In this document: one piece after another, positions 45,640 to 58,034 of the stretch
Numbering within the stretch: the stretch's first letter is position 1
Layout: every line of letters begins with the position of its first letter
From: Emydura subglobosa
Lineage: Eukaryota > Chordata > Testudines > Chelidae
DNA length: 64,000 nt
Direction: 5' to 3'
NCBI GenBank assembly: GCA_007922225.1
Contig: ML679958.1
Coordinates: 60,412,862-60,476,861 of the forward strand
The notes under the pieces: model-generated
Database searches by the model: none
What the model was told of the DNA's origin: nothing
Seen by the model: only the letters and a program-made list of their open reading frames with translations
Position numbers and translations under genes: made by a program

Positions 45640-48600
45640 CAGTCAGCATCTGTCAGGGTTTCCAGTGTCCTTAGCTTCAGGACAGCTCAGTGTTCCTAAG
45701 TCTTTCAGACTCTTGGGCCAGCTGGCTTACTGAGCTGCTTAACTCTCAGACCAACTGGCTCCCTAGGCTGCAGGAGTTGCCCCAGGAGTCTGAAGCCCTG
45801 GACTCCCAACTCCACAGCTGCCCTTTTGGTGGGCTGCTGAAGAATTGGGTGGGTGAGCTTGCAGGCAAGTTTTGAACCCTGCCTGTGTTCCATTAGAAGA
45901 TTATCAAAATCAGCATGTTTCCACAGAATGTAAACATGTTTGATGCACTATGTTGAACATGTTACAAAAGTGTACTGATCCTACAGAGAAAGAGGTAAGG
46001 GAAGGCGTGGCTGAAGTTGATTGGCAGGCAGCCTACATATATGCATTATCTTGTCTTTAGCTGAGAAGCATTTTAAATCCCCAGTAAATACAATTTGAAA
46101 TATTAAATGGATATTATCAAGATAAAAATCAAACTTAAAACAAATCATTGTACTGATCCTTGCTTTTAGCTAAACCTTAGACTGCTAAAGCAGAAGGTTA
46201 AAAACAACAAAAACCAAAACAGTTTAATTGATTTTCAAGCAAAATTCATTTACTCAAATGTATCTATCATTTTTACTTCAGATTCTCAACGCTGCAATGT
46301 TTGGATAGCAAGCTCAGCACAGATGTGCAATAACTTCTAACCAACAGATTCCATTTTGTTCTAAAACAACTATGGAAACACTTCTGTTGATTTTAGCTTT
46401 TTAAATGTGAGGCGAGTTTCCTCCTTAGATTTCTACCCTAACACTCAAATGCTAGTACCCTAAGGTACAATTGATTAGATCTAACAAAATTAGAACTTGC
46501 CCATATTTGCAGATTTATTGAGATGTATAGACCTTACAATATATTGACTATTGGGAATTCAATGAATGAATTACATTTTATTTGTAAAATGACTGTAGAA
46601 AATAATTTTGAGGACAAGATGGTAGAGTGAGTTAAAACATTACAGTGGGATTTTCAAAAGCAGCATAGGCACACAAGTCCCATAGACTTTCACTGGGGTT
46701 TAGCTCCGAAGTCACTTAGGTGCTTTTGAAAGTCCTGCAATAGCCACTATGCAAGTTTAAATCACAAGTGAAAAATATTTCTTTGTTTACATTGCAAAAC
46801 CACTGTATAATCTGACCTGAATGAGGGAAAAATGGGGGTCAAACCAGCCAAGAGTGTAAGAACCAGAGGTGTATTGAGGCTAATTATTGAGAACCATTGA
46901 CAGAACAATGTGGGGAAACTTGTGCAATGTCTGTGCTTATGAACCTCACTTTGTTTGCTTTAACTTTTGAAGTGCTTTTTAAACATTGAAAAATAACTAT
47001 TGAAATGCTATTGTGAGTTTCTATATTTATTGCCTTTTAATTAGTCCATAGAAAGCTGATTTGTTTACAAATAAAAATGTTTTTCTAACTCCCTGTCCTG
47101 CAAATTCATCCTGGAATCTGAAAGTCAAGTTGATTTAATCTCTGGATCACAAATAATCACTAGAAAATATTCTTCATTCGCAGGTTGATTGATATATGAG
47201 ACAGAATAGAGTCTAGTACTGTCTCTTAACTTTCTGGTTGTGCAGTACTCCTAGGAGTAAAGTAATTTAAAACTTACTTTTGTCAGTAAAGAAAGAATCT
47301 GACTCTGAATAAGCCTGGGAAGTAGGTGTTTTAATTAGTTATTATTTTTATTCATATAAGTCTGACCATAATTACACTTTAACAAGTTGTGGTTGCTAAT
47401 GAGAAACTTCCTTTTTTTTCTCTCGCTACATTTTGGTGGCTGTGAGGAGGGTTCATCTATGATTTGGCATTTACTACACTACAAAAGTGACCCTACAGGC
47501 CCTTGAAAAGCAATGGCTAAAATTTTCAAAAATAGGAATTTTTGGCAATCCCACTCAGAAATGCCTAAATATGGATTTAGAAGTCTAATTTGAGGCACCT
47601 ATTTTTGAAAACGTTGGCCAACATTACCTATATATCAGTACATACTCTAGCTGAGTTTAAGATGTGTTAACTCTGCTGATGGTAGATTTCTCCTTATCTG
47701 AGATCTAAATAGTATGTACTTTATCTATATCTATACACACACAATACTTTCTTCATTACTATTCTTATTCTTACAATACCTAGAAAACTAACGTTTCTTC
47801 CTTGTGAAATGACTGTGGAGCTTAATATCAATATTTTCTAACAGTTTAAATTATGGCCAGAGCTAAAGATTTCTTGTCATTGTGAAGCACCTGTTAAAAA
47901 ATATTTTCTTGTTTTTAGTGCCTGATGCAGATTTTTAAGACCATTAAGTAAAGGCATTGACATGAAGTTAAAGTGACTTTTTCGAGCTCTTTTAAAGAGG
48001 AATTAAAATACAGATTTCAGTTAACGAGAAAATACTATAAAATTAGAATTTATCCCCTTTAATCTACTCCTTTACCTACATAGGATCTATCTAAGTGTAT
48101 TGCTGCAAGCCACTTGAAGCCCCATTAACTACAGTGAGGTTCTGCACAGGCCGTGCACCATCTGTTGCAGTCTCAGGGCCTTAGTTATTGCAATTCTAAA
48201 TGAACACTCCTTTTAAATTAATGGCATGTCATCCATTTCTGAGAGCACTGAAGGTATATGTGTAGTAGATGTACTATTCCTAGTATATTTGGTAGCAGTG
48301 AAATGGTTAAATTACTCCAGGTTATGAAGTACTGGAATATTTATAATGTTCTTTTGTTTTTTCAAAAAAAGACATTTGCTCCATATTGTTGAATTGTCAG
48401 AAATTTTTCTGTCTTTAGTGTAGTATGGTTTTAAACATAGGTTCTCTTACACAATCCTGGAATTTTGCCATAGGTAGTGCCAAATGCTATAGCAAAACTT
48501 AGTGGATTCTAGCGCCAGTAATATGTAAATACTTATAGTTTCTCATCCCAAGAATCATTGTAGTATGGAATACAAAATACAGAAGTCCTGTATTAGTACA

Positions 48601-48660
48601 ATTTCATAGCAATTTAATTTATGTATAGTACATGTTATAGAGAGATCGTCATAGTATGTC
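45640..48660 (+). other. Intron 17 stretch with two old repeats
   Basis: No gene. Two short repeats sit at about 46645-46745 ('gggattttcaaaagcagcat', 'gtcccatagactttcactgg') and about 47515-47625 ('ttttcaaaaataggaatttt'). Both are of a widespread reptile type that begins and ends with 'attttcaaaa' and its complement. The rest is plain. Confidence 0.5.
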
Positions 48661-48665
48661 ATATG

Positions 48666-48806
48666 CAGTGTTATAGCCATGTTGGTCCTAGAATAATTGA
48701 GACAAGATAGGTGAGATAATATCTTTTATTGGACCAGTTTCTGTGGGTGAGAGCATAAGCCTTTAAGCTTACACAGAGCTCTTCCTCAAGTCTGGGAAAC
48801 ATACTA
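48666..48806 (+). mobile_element. Cry I-type SINE, 5' part (interrupted)
   Basis: 'gtgttatagccatgttggtc' (tRNA-like head), 'gataggtgagataatatctt', 'ttattggaccagtttctgtg' and 'cacagagctcttcctcaagt' are the standard blocks in order. The tail ('cagctaactacaaggtggaa') resumes at 49058 after an inserted MITE. Confidence 0.8.
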
Positions 48807-49052
48807 AGGTCTAGTCTACACTTAAAACTTACAGTGGCACAGTGTAGCCATTTTCTGTTGACGGGAGAGAGCGCTCCTACCAACCTACAAGCAGCGGCAG
48901 CTTTGTTGGCAGGAGAGTGTCTCCTGTTGACATAGCACTGTCCACACAAGTGCTTATGCTGGCAAAATTTAAGTTGCTCAGAGGTGTGTTTTTTTCACAC
49001 CACTAAGCGGCAAAAGTTTTGCCAGCATAAATACTAGTATAAACAGGGCCTA
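48807..49052. mobile_element. hAT-type MITE inserted in a SINE
   Basis: The ends 'aggtctagtctacacttaaa' and 'tagtataaacagggcct' are inverted repeats. The sub-terminal 'gcttatgctggcaaaattta' and 'aaaagttttgccagcataaa' form an internal inverted repeat. It separates two halves of one SINE. Confidence 0.7.
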
Positions 49053-49090
49053 AATGTTGCAGCTAACTACAAGGTGGAATATGACTATAG
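49053..49090 (+). mobile_element. Cry I-type SINE, 3' tail
   Basis: 'gcagctaactacaaggtgga' corresponds to the usual continuation after 'caggtctgggaa...'. It completes the SINE begun at 48666. Confidence 0.55.
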
Positions 49091-49760
49091 GGGAGAAATA
49101 CCAGGGAGGGAGAAAAGTTATTTAAGTTCAGCCCCAATGTGGACACAAGAACTAATGGATATAAACTGGCCATCAGGAAGTTTAGACTTGAAATTAGACA
49201 AATGATTCTAACCATCAGATGAGTGAAGTTCTGGAATAGCCTTCCAAGGGGAACAGTGGGGGCAAAAAACCTTGCTAGCTTCAAAACTGAGCTTGATAAA
49301 CGTATGGCGGGGATAGTATGATGGGACAGCCTAGTTTGGCAATTAACTGATCTTTGACTACTGGCGGTAGATATGCCAATGGCCTGTGAAGGGATGTTAT
49401 ATGGGGTGGGTTCTGAGTTATTACAGAGAATTATTTTGTTGGGAGTCTGACTGGTGAGTCTTGTCCACATGCTCAGGGTTTAATTGATCACTATATCTGG
49501 CGTCGGGAAGGAATTTTACCCCAGGGCAGATTGGCAAAGGCTCTGGGGGTTTCTTGCCTTCCTCTGTAGCACGGGGCGGGGCTCACTTGCTGGTGGATTC
49601 TCTGCACCTTAAAGTCTTTAAACCATGATTTGAGGACTTTAATAACTCAGTCATAGGTTAGGGGTCTATTACAGGAGTGGATAGGTGAGGTTCTGTGGCC
49701 TGTGTTATGCAGGAGATCCGACTAGATGATCTTATTGGTCCTTTCAACCTTAGAGTCTAT
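49091..49760 (+). mobile_element. CR1 LINE 3' end
   Basis: Collinear with 36998-37668: 'aatgtggacacaagaactaa', 'ggaagtttagacttgaaatt', 'ttccaaggggaacagtgggg', 'attttaccccagggcagatt' and 'aggttaggggtctattacag'-like blocks. The tail is 'ttagagtctatgagtct'. Contains the end of ORF2 and the 3' UTR only. Confidence 0.85.
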
Positions 49761-49768
49761 GAGTCTGT

Positions 49769-49865
49769 GACCTGAAGAAGAGCTCTGTGGAAGCTTGAAA
49801 GCTTGGGTCTGTCACCAACAGAAGTTGGTCCAATAAAATATACTAGCTCACCTATCTTCTCTATA
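49769..49865 (-). mobile_element. Cry I-type SINE fragment, reverse strand
   Basis: 'acctgaagaagagctctgtg', 'gtcaccaacagaagttggtc' and 'actagctcacctatcttctc' are the complement of the Cry I body. It directly follows the CR1 tail. The head is missing. Confidence 0.75.
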
Positions 49866-50701
49866 GTTGTATAGTATGTCATGACAAATCTAAATCTGCA
49901 TAAAATTTCTGCATTTTGCTTAGATTTAGCAGTAGAAAACTCAAGCAAGCAAAAGAAATGTATAAGCGATACCTCACACCTCTTTTAGGTACTCTGTTTC
50001 CCTCTATTATTTTTTGTATGGGGCTAGCACATAGGAGTTCCACTCGTGAACCTAGAACCAACTGTACTAGGCACTGTACAAACATATAACAAAAAGGCAC
50101 TAACTGCACCAAAGCAGGTAAACCCCTGTCTGTCTTTTGCTGTTGTGGTAAGAAGTAATAGTAATAGGTAAATTAGAACTGTTGATTTGAAGTTAGTTTT
50201 CTTTTTTATGGTCTGTTTTGGAATTTCTGCTATTTAATAATCTTGTGAGCTGTTATCTACCACATTTCATATTCAGAACTATTTACGGAAAGCTGTGTAA
50301 TCCTCATTACCTCTACACAGTTGGTAGGTAAATGCTGTCCTCACTTTATAGATGTGGAAATGGAGGTACTGTAGAGAGGCCAGGCATCCGGGTTTGAAAG
50401 CTTTGGCCTTAAAGTTAGGGTTCTAAATCTGTGTTTGGGCATCTAAATATTAAAAAGTGCTGAGCATTCATAAATGGGAGCTGCAAATGCTCAGCACTTC
50501 TAAAAATGAGGTAACTTTTTAGACGTACCTAAGCATGGTGTTTTAGTAACCTTACTTTTAGGGCACATAGGTTTAAAAATTTTGGCCTAAGAATCTTGCT
50601 TCAGGGATACAGAGGGGAGTTGGTGCCAAGGTCAGGATCTTAGTCTTGTGCTTAGACCATGCTGCAGTGAAAATTCTGAGTATAATGTGGGAGGAACTAC
50701 A

Positions 50702-51013
50702 GTTAGGATATGCCTACACTGCAATCAGAGTTGTGACTGCAGTACTTGTAGACATACCCAAGCTAGCTTTGGTAACAATAGCAGTGAAGCCTCAGCTGCT
50801 AGCTGCTCTGGTATATATTCAGAGTCCTGGGTGAAGTTGTACAGCCCATGGTACCTGCTCAAATATAGACCTCGGGTCCTGGGCAAGGTTATGCAGCTAG
50901 TGTTGCCATTGCTTCACTGCTATTGTTATTCGAGCTAGTTAGATCATAGCTAGCTTGCGTATGTCCATACATGCTGCAGTCACACTTCTGACTGCAGTGT
51001 AGATACACCCTTA
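50702..51013. mobile_element. hAT-type MITE with long inverted ends
   Basis: The left 'ggatatgcctacactgcaat', then 'cagagttgtgactgcag', matches the complement of the right 'ctgcagtcacacttctgact', 'gcagtgtagatacaccc', over about 60 bp with few differences. The match extends inward to 'caagctagct'. No target duplication recognised. Confidence 0.8.
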
Positions 51014-51850
51014 GTGTTTGGCTTTGTTTTTTAAATGGTAATATAGAAAGTCTGTTTTAAAGGGCAGTACCCTTAGGTACAATTTTATCTCCTCAGCCTG
51101 TTCTGGCCTCTGGGCCAATGATTTTTGTATCTGTCATGTTGGAAAAAGTCATCCTACTTCACCTGCCCACATTCTGGGAGAGACTAGGGGTGGGTTCATT
51201 GTGCTTAACTTCTATAATGTAGGATGTCGTGCCACAGTTCACCTTTCAGTTGATCAAGGAGTAGCTTTGCCTAGCTCAGACCCTAGGCCATCATCTTCTG
51301 TTTGAAGGATGGCAGCAGGTGAGGGGTTGGTGAGTGTGCGCACATGTGCACCCATCAGTAATGAGACTCAGAACATCATTCTAACCATCTTGAGAGGAGA
51401 GCAAGAAAAAGACAAAAGTAAAGGCCATCCAGTTAAAATGTAACAAAGCACTGCACTAACAAGTAATTTTAAATTTTACTCCTCTATCCATTTTCTTTTT
51501 ATGTGTGCTTGCAGAGTCAGGAACTAACTTTGCCTACCAGCAGATGCACAGATAACTTTGCAATAGTTATGTAAAATGTAATGTCAGCTCTTCTTAGAAC
51601 AACTAAAAAACCCCGAGTTTACACAAGCTAAAGTGAAATCAACTATCAGATTATTGTTCTTCATAAGTATAACTGATTACAAATTTTATTTAAATTATAC
51701 TTTAAATGCTATTTTATAGGTCCCAATATAATATCATTAGGCTCTTTGAATCAATGCAATTGAAAAAATTACTAGTTTTAACTTCACAGATTTGCCAATA
51801 AATTTATTAATCTGAAGAGCATGTATAAAACTGTTAGATGAATACCTAAA
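51014..51850 (+). other. Plain intron 17 sequence
   Basis: No gene or clear repeat recognised between the MITE at 50702-51013 and the SINE at 51855. Confidence 0.5.
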
Positions 51851-51854
51851 ACAA

Positions 51855-51972
51855 GATGGTAATATCTTCCACTGGACCAGCTTCTCTTGGTGAATATAAG
51901 TTGGTCCAATAAAAGTTAGTATTTTGCCCACCTGGTCTGTCTCTCATCCTGGGACCAACACAGCTACAACAA
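51855..51972. mobile_element. Cry I-type SINE, internally inverted
   Basis: 'ggtaatatcttccactggac' then 'cagcttctcttggtga' is the body on the + strand. It is followed directly by 'agttggtccaataaaagtta' and 'catcctgggaccaacacagc', the body and head on the - strand. A snap-back chimera like 45184-45325 but with the other half inverted. Confidence 0.7.
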
Positions 51973-53164
51973 TACAACAAACAGATCTTTTACAATAACT
52001 TTCTGGGTTTTTTCTTTTTCTAAAGTCTGGTATGAACTAAAGAAAGATGTCAAGGTCAACAGCTGAGACCATTTTATAGCACTGGATGTATGCTGTGCCC
52101 TAGCGTAAGGCACAAGTTTTAAAATTTTGTTTTGCAGAGTCAAACTCTGCTGTAAATAACAATTTCCTATCATACTGTATGTTGTTCTGTGCTTGTTAGG
52201 AGCTAGAGTTAATGTCAATGATGACATACTAGTTCTGATTGCATTTGATACAGTATTTGTTTTTCTCCTTTATTTTTTCCTGAATTCCCCCCCTTTCATT
52301 TTATAAACTCACACTTAGCATTTATGTTTATGGCAAACTTTTCTTGTTAGAAACATTCAAGCATTCCTGTCATCATGGAAGTTTTACTCATTATCCGCTG
52401 AATTCTATATCATATTTGTAGTTCTTAGTTTAGTTTTGGTACCTTGGGTTTTCTTTTCTATATGACTGTGGTGTAGTAATATTGCTGTAGGCTGCCAGAC
52501 TCATTCAGAATCAAATTATGGTAAGATAAGCTCCTTAAGCAAAACAAATATACATTTTCAGTAATAGTAAGCAATATGTATTTCTAACCTAAAGGGAAAT
52601 TTGAATAAAACTTACATAGAATAGTAGACCCAATTGGACAATATACTTGAACATTAAATTGCATGTTCCAGTATGCACTTTCTGTAACATGAACTTGTCC
52701 TTTCTCAGATTGCCCTGAGGATTTCTACATGTTATACTGATCAGAGAAATCCAGAACACAAGTATTCTTTAGAACAAATTTTATTCCAGACTCTATTCTC
52801 TTTGGGAGAAACCACTGTTTTTAACACTTCATTTAACTTTTAAAATATTTATTATTTTACAGTAAAGTCAAACAAATTCTGAGCAAAATGTGCCCAATAC
52901 TTCAGCTGCTGAAGAATGTATGAAAATCAGGGAAATTTTAAATTTGCTTCCATTGTGTATTGCTTACTTATTTGTAAAGATAAATGAAAGTTGCATTCTT
53001 GCTTCATGTAAGCTCTTAATTCTTAAAAATTCCTGGATTTTTTGCAGTAGCTTTCAGGCACCTCAAATAAATAATTATTTTTATTCTTTCTAAATGTACA
53101 AAAAGCTCACATTTAAAAACCTAGACATCAAAATTATGGCACTTCTCTGAACTACAGAACGTCT
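51973..53164 (+). other. Plain intron 17 sequence
   Basis: AT-rich with no recognisable gene. It could hold the far 3' end of LPAR6 transcripts if an upstream polyadenylation site is skipped, but nothing in the sequence shows this. Confidence 0.5.
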
Positions 53165-53367
53165 GCCGGGCTTCGTAGGCCCTAGGCACACTTGCTTTTG
53201 TAGGCCCCCCGACCGAAATAACTAATTTGATTTTAAGCTATTAATAAATAGTTCTTTAAATAAAAATAAAAATTTATATATAAAAATCTTTTTCACAGGC
53301 CCCGAAAGTTTCATAGGCCCTAGGCACTGTGCCTATTGTACCTAATGGATAATACGGCTACGGCCCT
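53165..53367. mobile_element. hAT-type MITE with perfect 8-bp target duplication
   Basis: 'gaacgtct' stands on both sides (53157-53164 and 53368-53375). The right end, read on the - strand, is 'agggccgtagccgtat'. The left end 'gccgggcttcgtaggccc' is a weaker match. The inside carries 'taggccctaggcac' twice (about 53176 and 53319). 203 bp, no coding capacity. Confidence 0.8.
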
Positions 53368-53462
53368 GAACGTCTAGGATTGGCCTACTTTACAATAAAC
53401 AATTAGCTGTCTTTTCCTGTCATCTTGGCAAAGATATTTAATACGTCACTCAGGATATCTGT

Positions 53463-53555
53463 AAAAACAGCGAGAGTCCTGTAGCACTTTAAAGACTAAA
53501 AAATTTAATTTCTGCAGGCATAAGCTTTCGTGGGCTGCAAACCAGTGTTCATGTG
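53463..53555 (-). mobile_element. Turtle-type SINE fragment, reverse strand
   Basis: 'tgtagcactttaaagactaa' and 'tgcaggcataagctttcgtg' are the complement of the module at 2607-2690. The two copies agree closely, including 'cttatgcctgcagaa'. Confidence 0.65.
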
Positions 53556-53800
53556 AGGAATACTCATTTCTCATTAACAGAAGACTTGTGTTTTTTCAAT
53601 AGCAGTCAAAGAAACACTTTGAAGTTAAATTACATGACCCAAACAGAACACTTATTTAAAGATTTTAGTCTTTGTTTTAGCCTTATTTGCTATAGTTTCT
53701 TAGGCACAACTTTGAGTTTGTTTTGTCTGCAGTATTCTTATCTAAAAAATTGACAAGTCTTGTTTCAGTAACTTTATATACTTGTTAATCCATCTGTAAA

Positions 53801-53806
53801 TTTATT
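53801..53806 (-). promoter_or_regulatory. LPAR6: Candidate LPAR6 polyadenylation signal
   Basis: AATAAA on the - strand, about 590 bases after the LPAR6 stop codon. It is the first good hexamer I noticed downstream. Its use is inferred only. Confidence 0.35.
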
Positions 53807-54395
53807 TTTACAAAGGAATAGCTTAAATTTTGTAAGCAAATCCTACAAAAGATGGGGAAGTGGAACCTGTACTACTGGACACCAGAGTTGCAGTAACTTG
53901 ATCAATGCTTTGACATTAAGAAATCATCATGTAAATAAAATTGTTGCAGCCTAAAATAATCATATCCTCACAATTTAATATTTTAAATTAAATTTTTAAC
54001 CAGTTAACACAAACAATGTGAAGACCTAGTATTTTATCTCTCCATGATTTGTTGAATTGTAAAACACATTTGGGTCTTGTTAGTATCGACTTACGTTTCC
54101 AAATATCAGTTTTGTGTGGTTCAAAACTGTTAAGGAGACACACCAGGGACTATATAGCAGGTAATGGTAAAGAGTATCTATGACATAAAAGGCAGAAGAG
54201 AAACTGGACACCTTTTTAAAATATTTGTAATTCTTACAGTAATTCATTTTTCTATATAGTATGTTTACAAGTGACATTAACTTTTTCATATTTTTAATCA
54301 TATAAACAGTTTGCTAAGATGAAGAAAGTGTAATCTTTGTACAAAAAAAATTTCTCAGCTGAAGAAAGGCGCAGTTCAGTTCCTGTATATTCTGT

Positions 54396-55421
54396 TTAAA
54401 CAGTAGATTCTTTGTCAAATATTTTATCTTTTAAAGTCTGGAGGCTGTGTTGAAAAAAGTTTTCAGTAATTTGAATTTCAGAGAATCTGGAATTGCGTAT
54501 TCTAGTTGACTTGTTCTTTTTTATTGAATTTTGAATACTGTCTGATGTAAAATAGTATATTATAGGGTCAAAACAACAATTTGAAACTGCAATGCATAGA
54601 GTGATAGGATACATAGTCCTGACAGCAGATTCTACTGAACAATTAATCCATTTTTGTGTTCTCATAAGAGAATAAAGTATAAGGGTAATGTTATATGGCA
54701 CAAAACAGAAACAGAATATCACCAAATGGACAAAAATCATTTTGAGTACCTTGTTTTTACTTAACTTGTTCCGACTTAATGTAACTGGCTTATTCAAAGT
54801 CCTTAAAACCATAGTAGAACAGGTCACATTTAAGATCAGTGGGATAAAAAATCCCACAATTTCGATGAAGATAACAATCCTTGATAGATAGGTTTTCCAT
54901 GTGGTATCAGAAAAGTTTTCAAAACATGTTTGTTGTTCATATCCAGAGTCATTTCGGGAATTAGTAGCCTGAAAAAAGCTTGCTGGCATGCTTCCTGCTA
55001 GTACAGTTATCCATACTGCACCGCAGACAATTTTTGCATTTCTTTTGGTTCTGAGAGTCTTAGACCGAAATGGGTATACTATGGCTAAAAAGCGATCAAC
55101 ACTTATACAAGTCAAGAAGAAAATGCTTCCATACATGTTTGTATGAAATAGCGTGACAGAAATCTTGCAAAGTATATTTCCAAATGGCCAGTTTCTTGTT
55201 GTAAAGTAATAAATCCTGAAGGGTAATGTAAACACAAAAAGCAGATCAGATATTGCTAAATTAAGCATGTAAGTTGTAGTTTCATTTCTCACTTTTAATG
55301 TAAAAGTAAAAATGTATATAGCAACGCAATTTGATATTAGACCAAGGACAAACACCATGCTAAACGTACATCCATATAAAGTATACTTAAAGGAGTCAGT
55401 GGAACAATTAGAGCTTACCAT
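54396..55421 (-). CDS. LPAR6: Lysophosphatidic acid receptor 6 (P2Y5), intact single-exon GPCR
   Basis: A 341-codon class A G-protein-coupled receptor, close to the 344 residues of the human protein. LPAR6 binds lysophosphatidic acid at the plasma membrane and couples mainly to G12/13. In humans its loss causes hypotrichosis. Seven hydrophobic helices lie at about 17-43, 51-75, 86-109, 130-150, 181-205, 226-252 and 266-290. Landmarks: N31 (TM1), D59 in LAISDLLF (TM2), C85-C166 as the likely extracellular disulphide, DRF at 109-111 in place of DRY, P242 in FCFCFVPYN (TM6) and DPIIY at 285-289 in place of NPxxY. N5 is a potential glycosylation site. The start ATG (55419-55421) is the first in frame and matches the MVS start of orthologues. 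The gene lies antisense in RB1 intron 17, the conserved amniote arrangement. Its 5' non-coding exons were not resolved. Confidence 0.97.
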   Translation of the reverse strand: MVSSNCSTDSFKYTLYGCTFSMVFVLGLISNCVAIYIFTFTLKVRNETTTYMLNLAISDLLFVFTLPFRIYYFTTRNWPFGNILCKISVTLFHTNMYGSIFFLTCISVDRFLAIVYPFRSKTLRTKRNAKIVCGAVWITVLAGSMPASFFQATNSRNDSGYEQQTCFENFSDTTWKTYLSRIVIFIEIVGFFIPLILNVTCSTMVLRTLNKPVTLSRNKLSKNKVLKMIFVHLVIFCFCFVPYNITLILYSLMRTQKWINCSVESAVRTMYPITLCIAVSNCCFDPIIYYFTSDSIQNSIKKNKSTRIRNSRFSEIQITENFFQHSLQTLKDKIFDKESTV

Positions 55422-58030
55422 TATAATGGCAATTTAAATTTACAAGGTTGAATTCCTTTAGTTAGCAGCCCTTCTGTTGTAACTGCTTTAAAACCTCTGG
55501 ATAGCTTGCAGATGAGTTTCGTCTGAATGGTTTCATAAGTTTTCCATTTTACTTTAAAACATCCTAGATGAAACATGAATGTTGTAGAAGGAAGATACAG
55601 CTCTGGTAATCACCAGATCATTCTTTTCTTCCAAATGCCACAATCGTCACACATCCAGTCCTGGGCAATAATAAACATATTCTTACATCCATCAGATGAG
55701 GTCATCCTTATATTTAATTCCACACTCGATTTCCCAGATGTTAATGAAGCTGATGTAGAACTTGCTGCTTTATGTTCAACTGCAAGTAAAAAGTAGAGAA
55801 GTACTGTAAAAGCAAACTTTTTAAAGTTGTTTAACTTGGAATGTGAAACTTAGGTTCCTTAGGAAAAGATTTCCTGGGCTTTGTAAGATGTAGGCATTTC
55901 CATCTCTCTCACTGCCTTCTTGCTGTAAAACAAGCTTTTCAACTTGCCTGAATGCTAACCCCTTAGGGCAGAAAGCAGGCTGCTTAGAAATTCAGAAATA
56001 AAATTCTAAAGCATGTTTGTTCTTGCTGAATTTAGAGAACCTCCTCAGATGCTGAGCATATAATATGCCTTGCTTATTCTGAAGAGAAAAAAAAAGAGCT
56101 CAGTCAACTTGTAATATGACATCACAGGCAGAAGAGGCTGGACTTAAAGAAAGAATGGTTTCAATTCAGATTATTTGCCTTTCTTTAATCTGATAATGTG
56201 TCTGCAGGGAATATATCTTGGAGGCATGCAAATGGTCACTAGCTCAGTGTGGTGGAGCTGTTTGCTATTAACTCTTTATGTACTGGAAAAAAGTCCCTTG
56301 TGCATTTAACATTTCTTGAATTGTTTGACAGATTCAGTGAAAACTTTTTTTTAGTTGTGAAAGACTTTTGGGCTGGCAGAATAACATGCACATCTAAACA
56401 TTTCATTTTCTTTGTTAGTAAAATTATTTAAGTTTTAAAATTCTTAATGGCTATCTCTGAAATGCTCTTAAAGATGTAATTTTGGAAAAAGTTTGTTATA
56501 ATACATAATGCTTACAAGAAAGAGAGACTAACTGATTAGAGAATTAAGATCTAAAAGTACTTAAACATATTAGCAGATGTATAACCTACCTCATGTGAAC
56601 AATTCTTTTTGAAGTCAGAGGAAGTCAGTGGGACATATTTTTTTTTTCCTATGAGAACTGTTAATATATGTAAAGAAAGGTCATAAAGACAGTGGAATTG
56701 AATCTGGGGTTTTCGTGGGTGTGGAGAGAGAAAATATGTTGAGGGAAGGAGAACTTAGTCTAACAGTGAAAATCACACAAAGCCAAAATTCTAGCTAAGA
56801 AGACATCCTATTATCACCTTGATTGCTGTGATTGTATGTTATATTCCTTTTCACTCTCCTTGTCTTTGTCTTTTTAAATAGCATGTTCTGTGGGGCAGGG
56901 GGAAAGCATTTTCCTCTGTTTGTGAAGCACCCAATACATTTTAGGTTCTACTGCAATATAAATAATATACCTGTTCTGATAATTTTGTAAAGTGAATCAC
57001 TTATTTGTACTTTCTGTAATTATTCCTGCTAGTCACTGCCTAATACAATGAAAATAGATTTCTATGTATTAAAATACTTTGTAAATTTTAAAGAGAACTC
57101 TTTTATAAGATGGCATAAAGAGACCTTCAGTTTAAACATAGTAGTCCCTTTCTGGGACCAAAAATGCATATTTCAAAGTCTTAGAAGGGGAAATCTTTGT
57201 GCATGTGCATGACTGATGCAGCTCTTTCAAGCTAAATGTTAAGCAATCATTCCTAAGCCATGGCTAGGTTAGCAAATAGTGTGTAGTCTATTCCCATTGT
57301 AAGGGATTGTAGATATTAGAGAACTTTGTATTCACAGGGGTGTGGAATGGTTTTGCAATGTGAGGCTTAGCAAGCAGAGGTCAGAAATGCCTCAGAATGA
57401 GTCTCTTACTAATTTAATGTAAGGCTTGCTGGCAAATTTCTCTTTCCCTGATTTCTTGATTCAAGTGGAGAAGTTCATCTCTACTTCCTCACATTTATGG
57501 CCTGTTAAATGTCCATGCTTGGAGACTTAAGTTTAACCAAAAAAAAAACCCAGTTTTCAATTTCGAAGTATATTGGAAATAGAAGGGTGAACTGAGCAGA
57601 CTGTGGCTATGTGTGCACTATTAACTTTGAGTCACACCATGGATTTTACTTCGCATTGTTGCTACAAGTAATGCTAATAATAGAGCAACCAGTTGTCTTG
57701 CTCACAGTAAGCAAAACAATTATATCTAGCCATATATTGTGTTTTCACTTCCTTATGCAGTAGGGGACTGATCCACAGCCCAGTGAAGTAAATGAAAGTC
57801 TTTCCATTGGCTTCATTGGGTTGTGATTCAGGCCCTAGGAGTCCTGAGCTCTCTTCTCTACTCAGTGGTTAGCGTCTCTTCTGAGAGTATGGACTGCAGT
57901 CAAGTCACTTCCCTAGTAAAAGAAAAGTATGGCACAAATGTGTAACCCAAAACTTACAAACTTGGATGCCTTAAGTTAAGCCCCTAGATCCACAAAGATT
58001 GGCAGACTGGTAAATAATGATGAGGACAGG
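55422..58030. other. Intron 17 upstream of LPAR6
   Basis: This should hold LPAR6 5' untranslated exons and promoter on the - strand, but no splice site or promoter element could be assigned from sequence alone. A MIR-like remnant lies near 57770-57845 ('ggcttcattgggttgtgatt'). Otherwise AT-rich intron. Confidence 0.5.
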
Positions 58031-58034
58031 GCAG

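Noticed and set aside
49063..49470. 135-codon - strand frame
   Set aside because: Antisense of a CR1 3' end. The same antisense words occur at 37186-37437.
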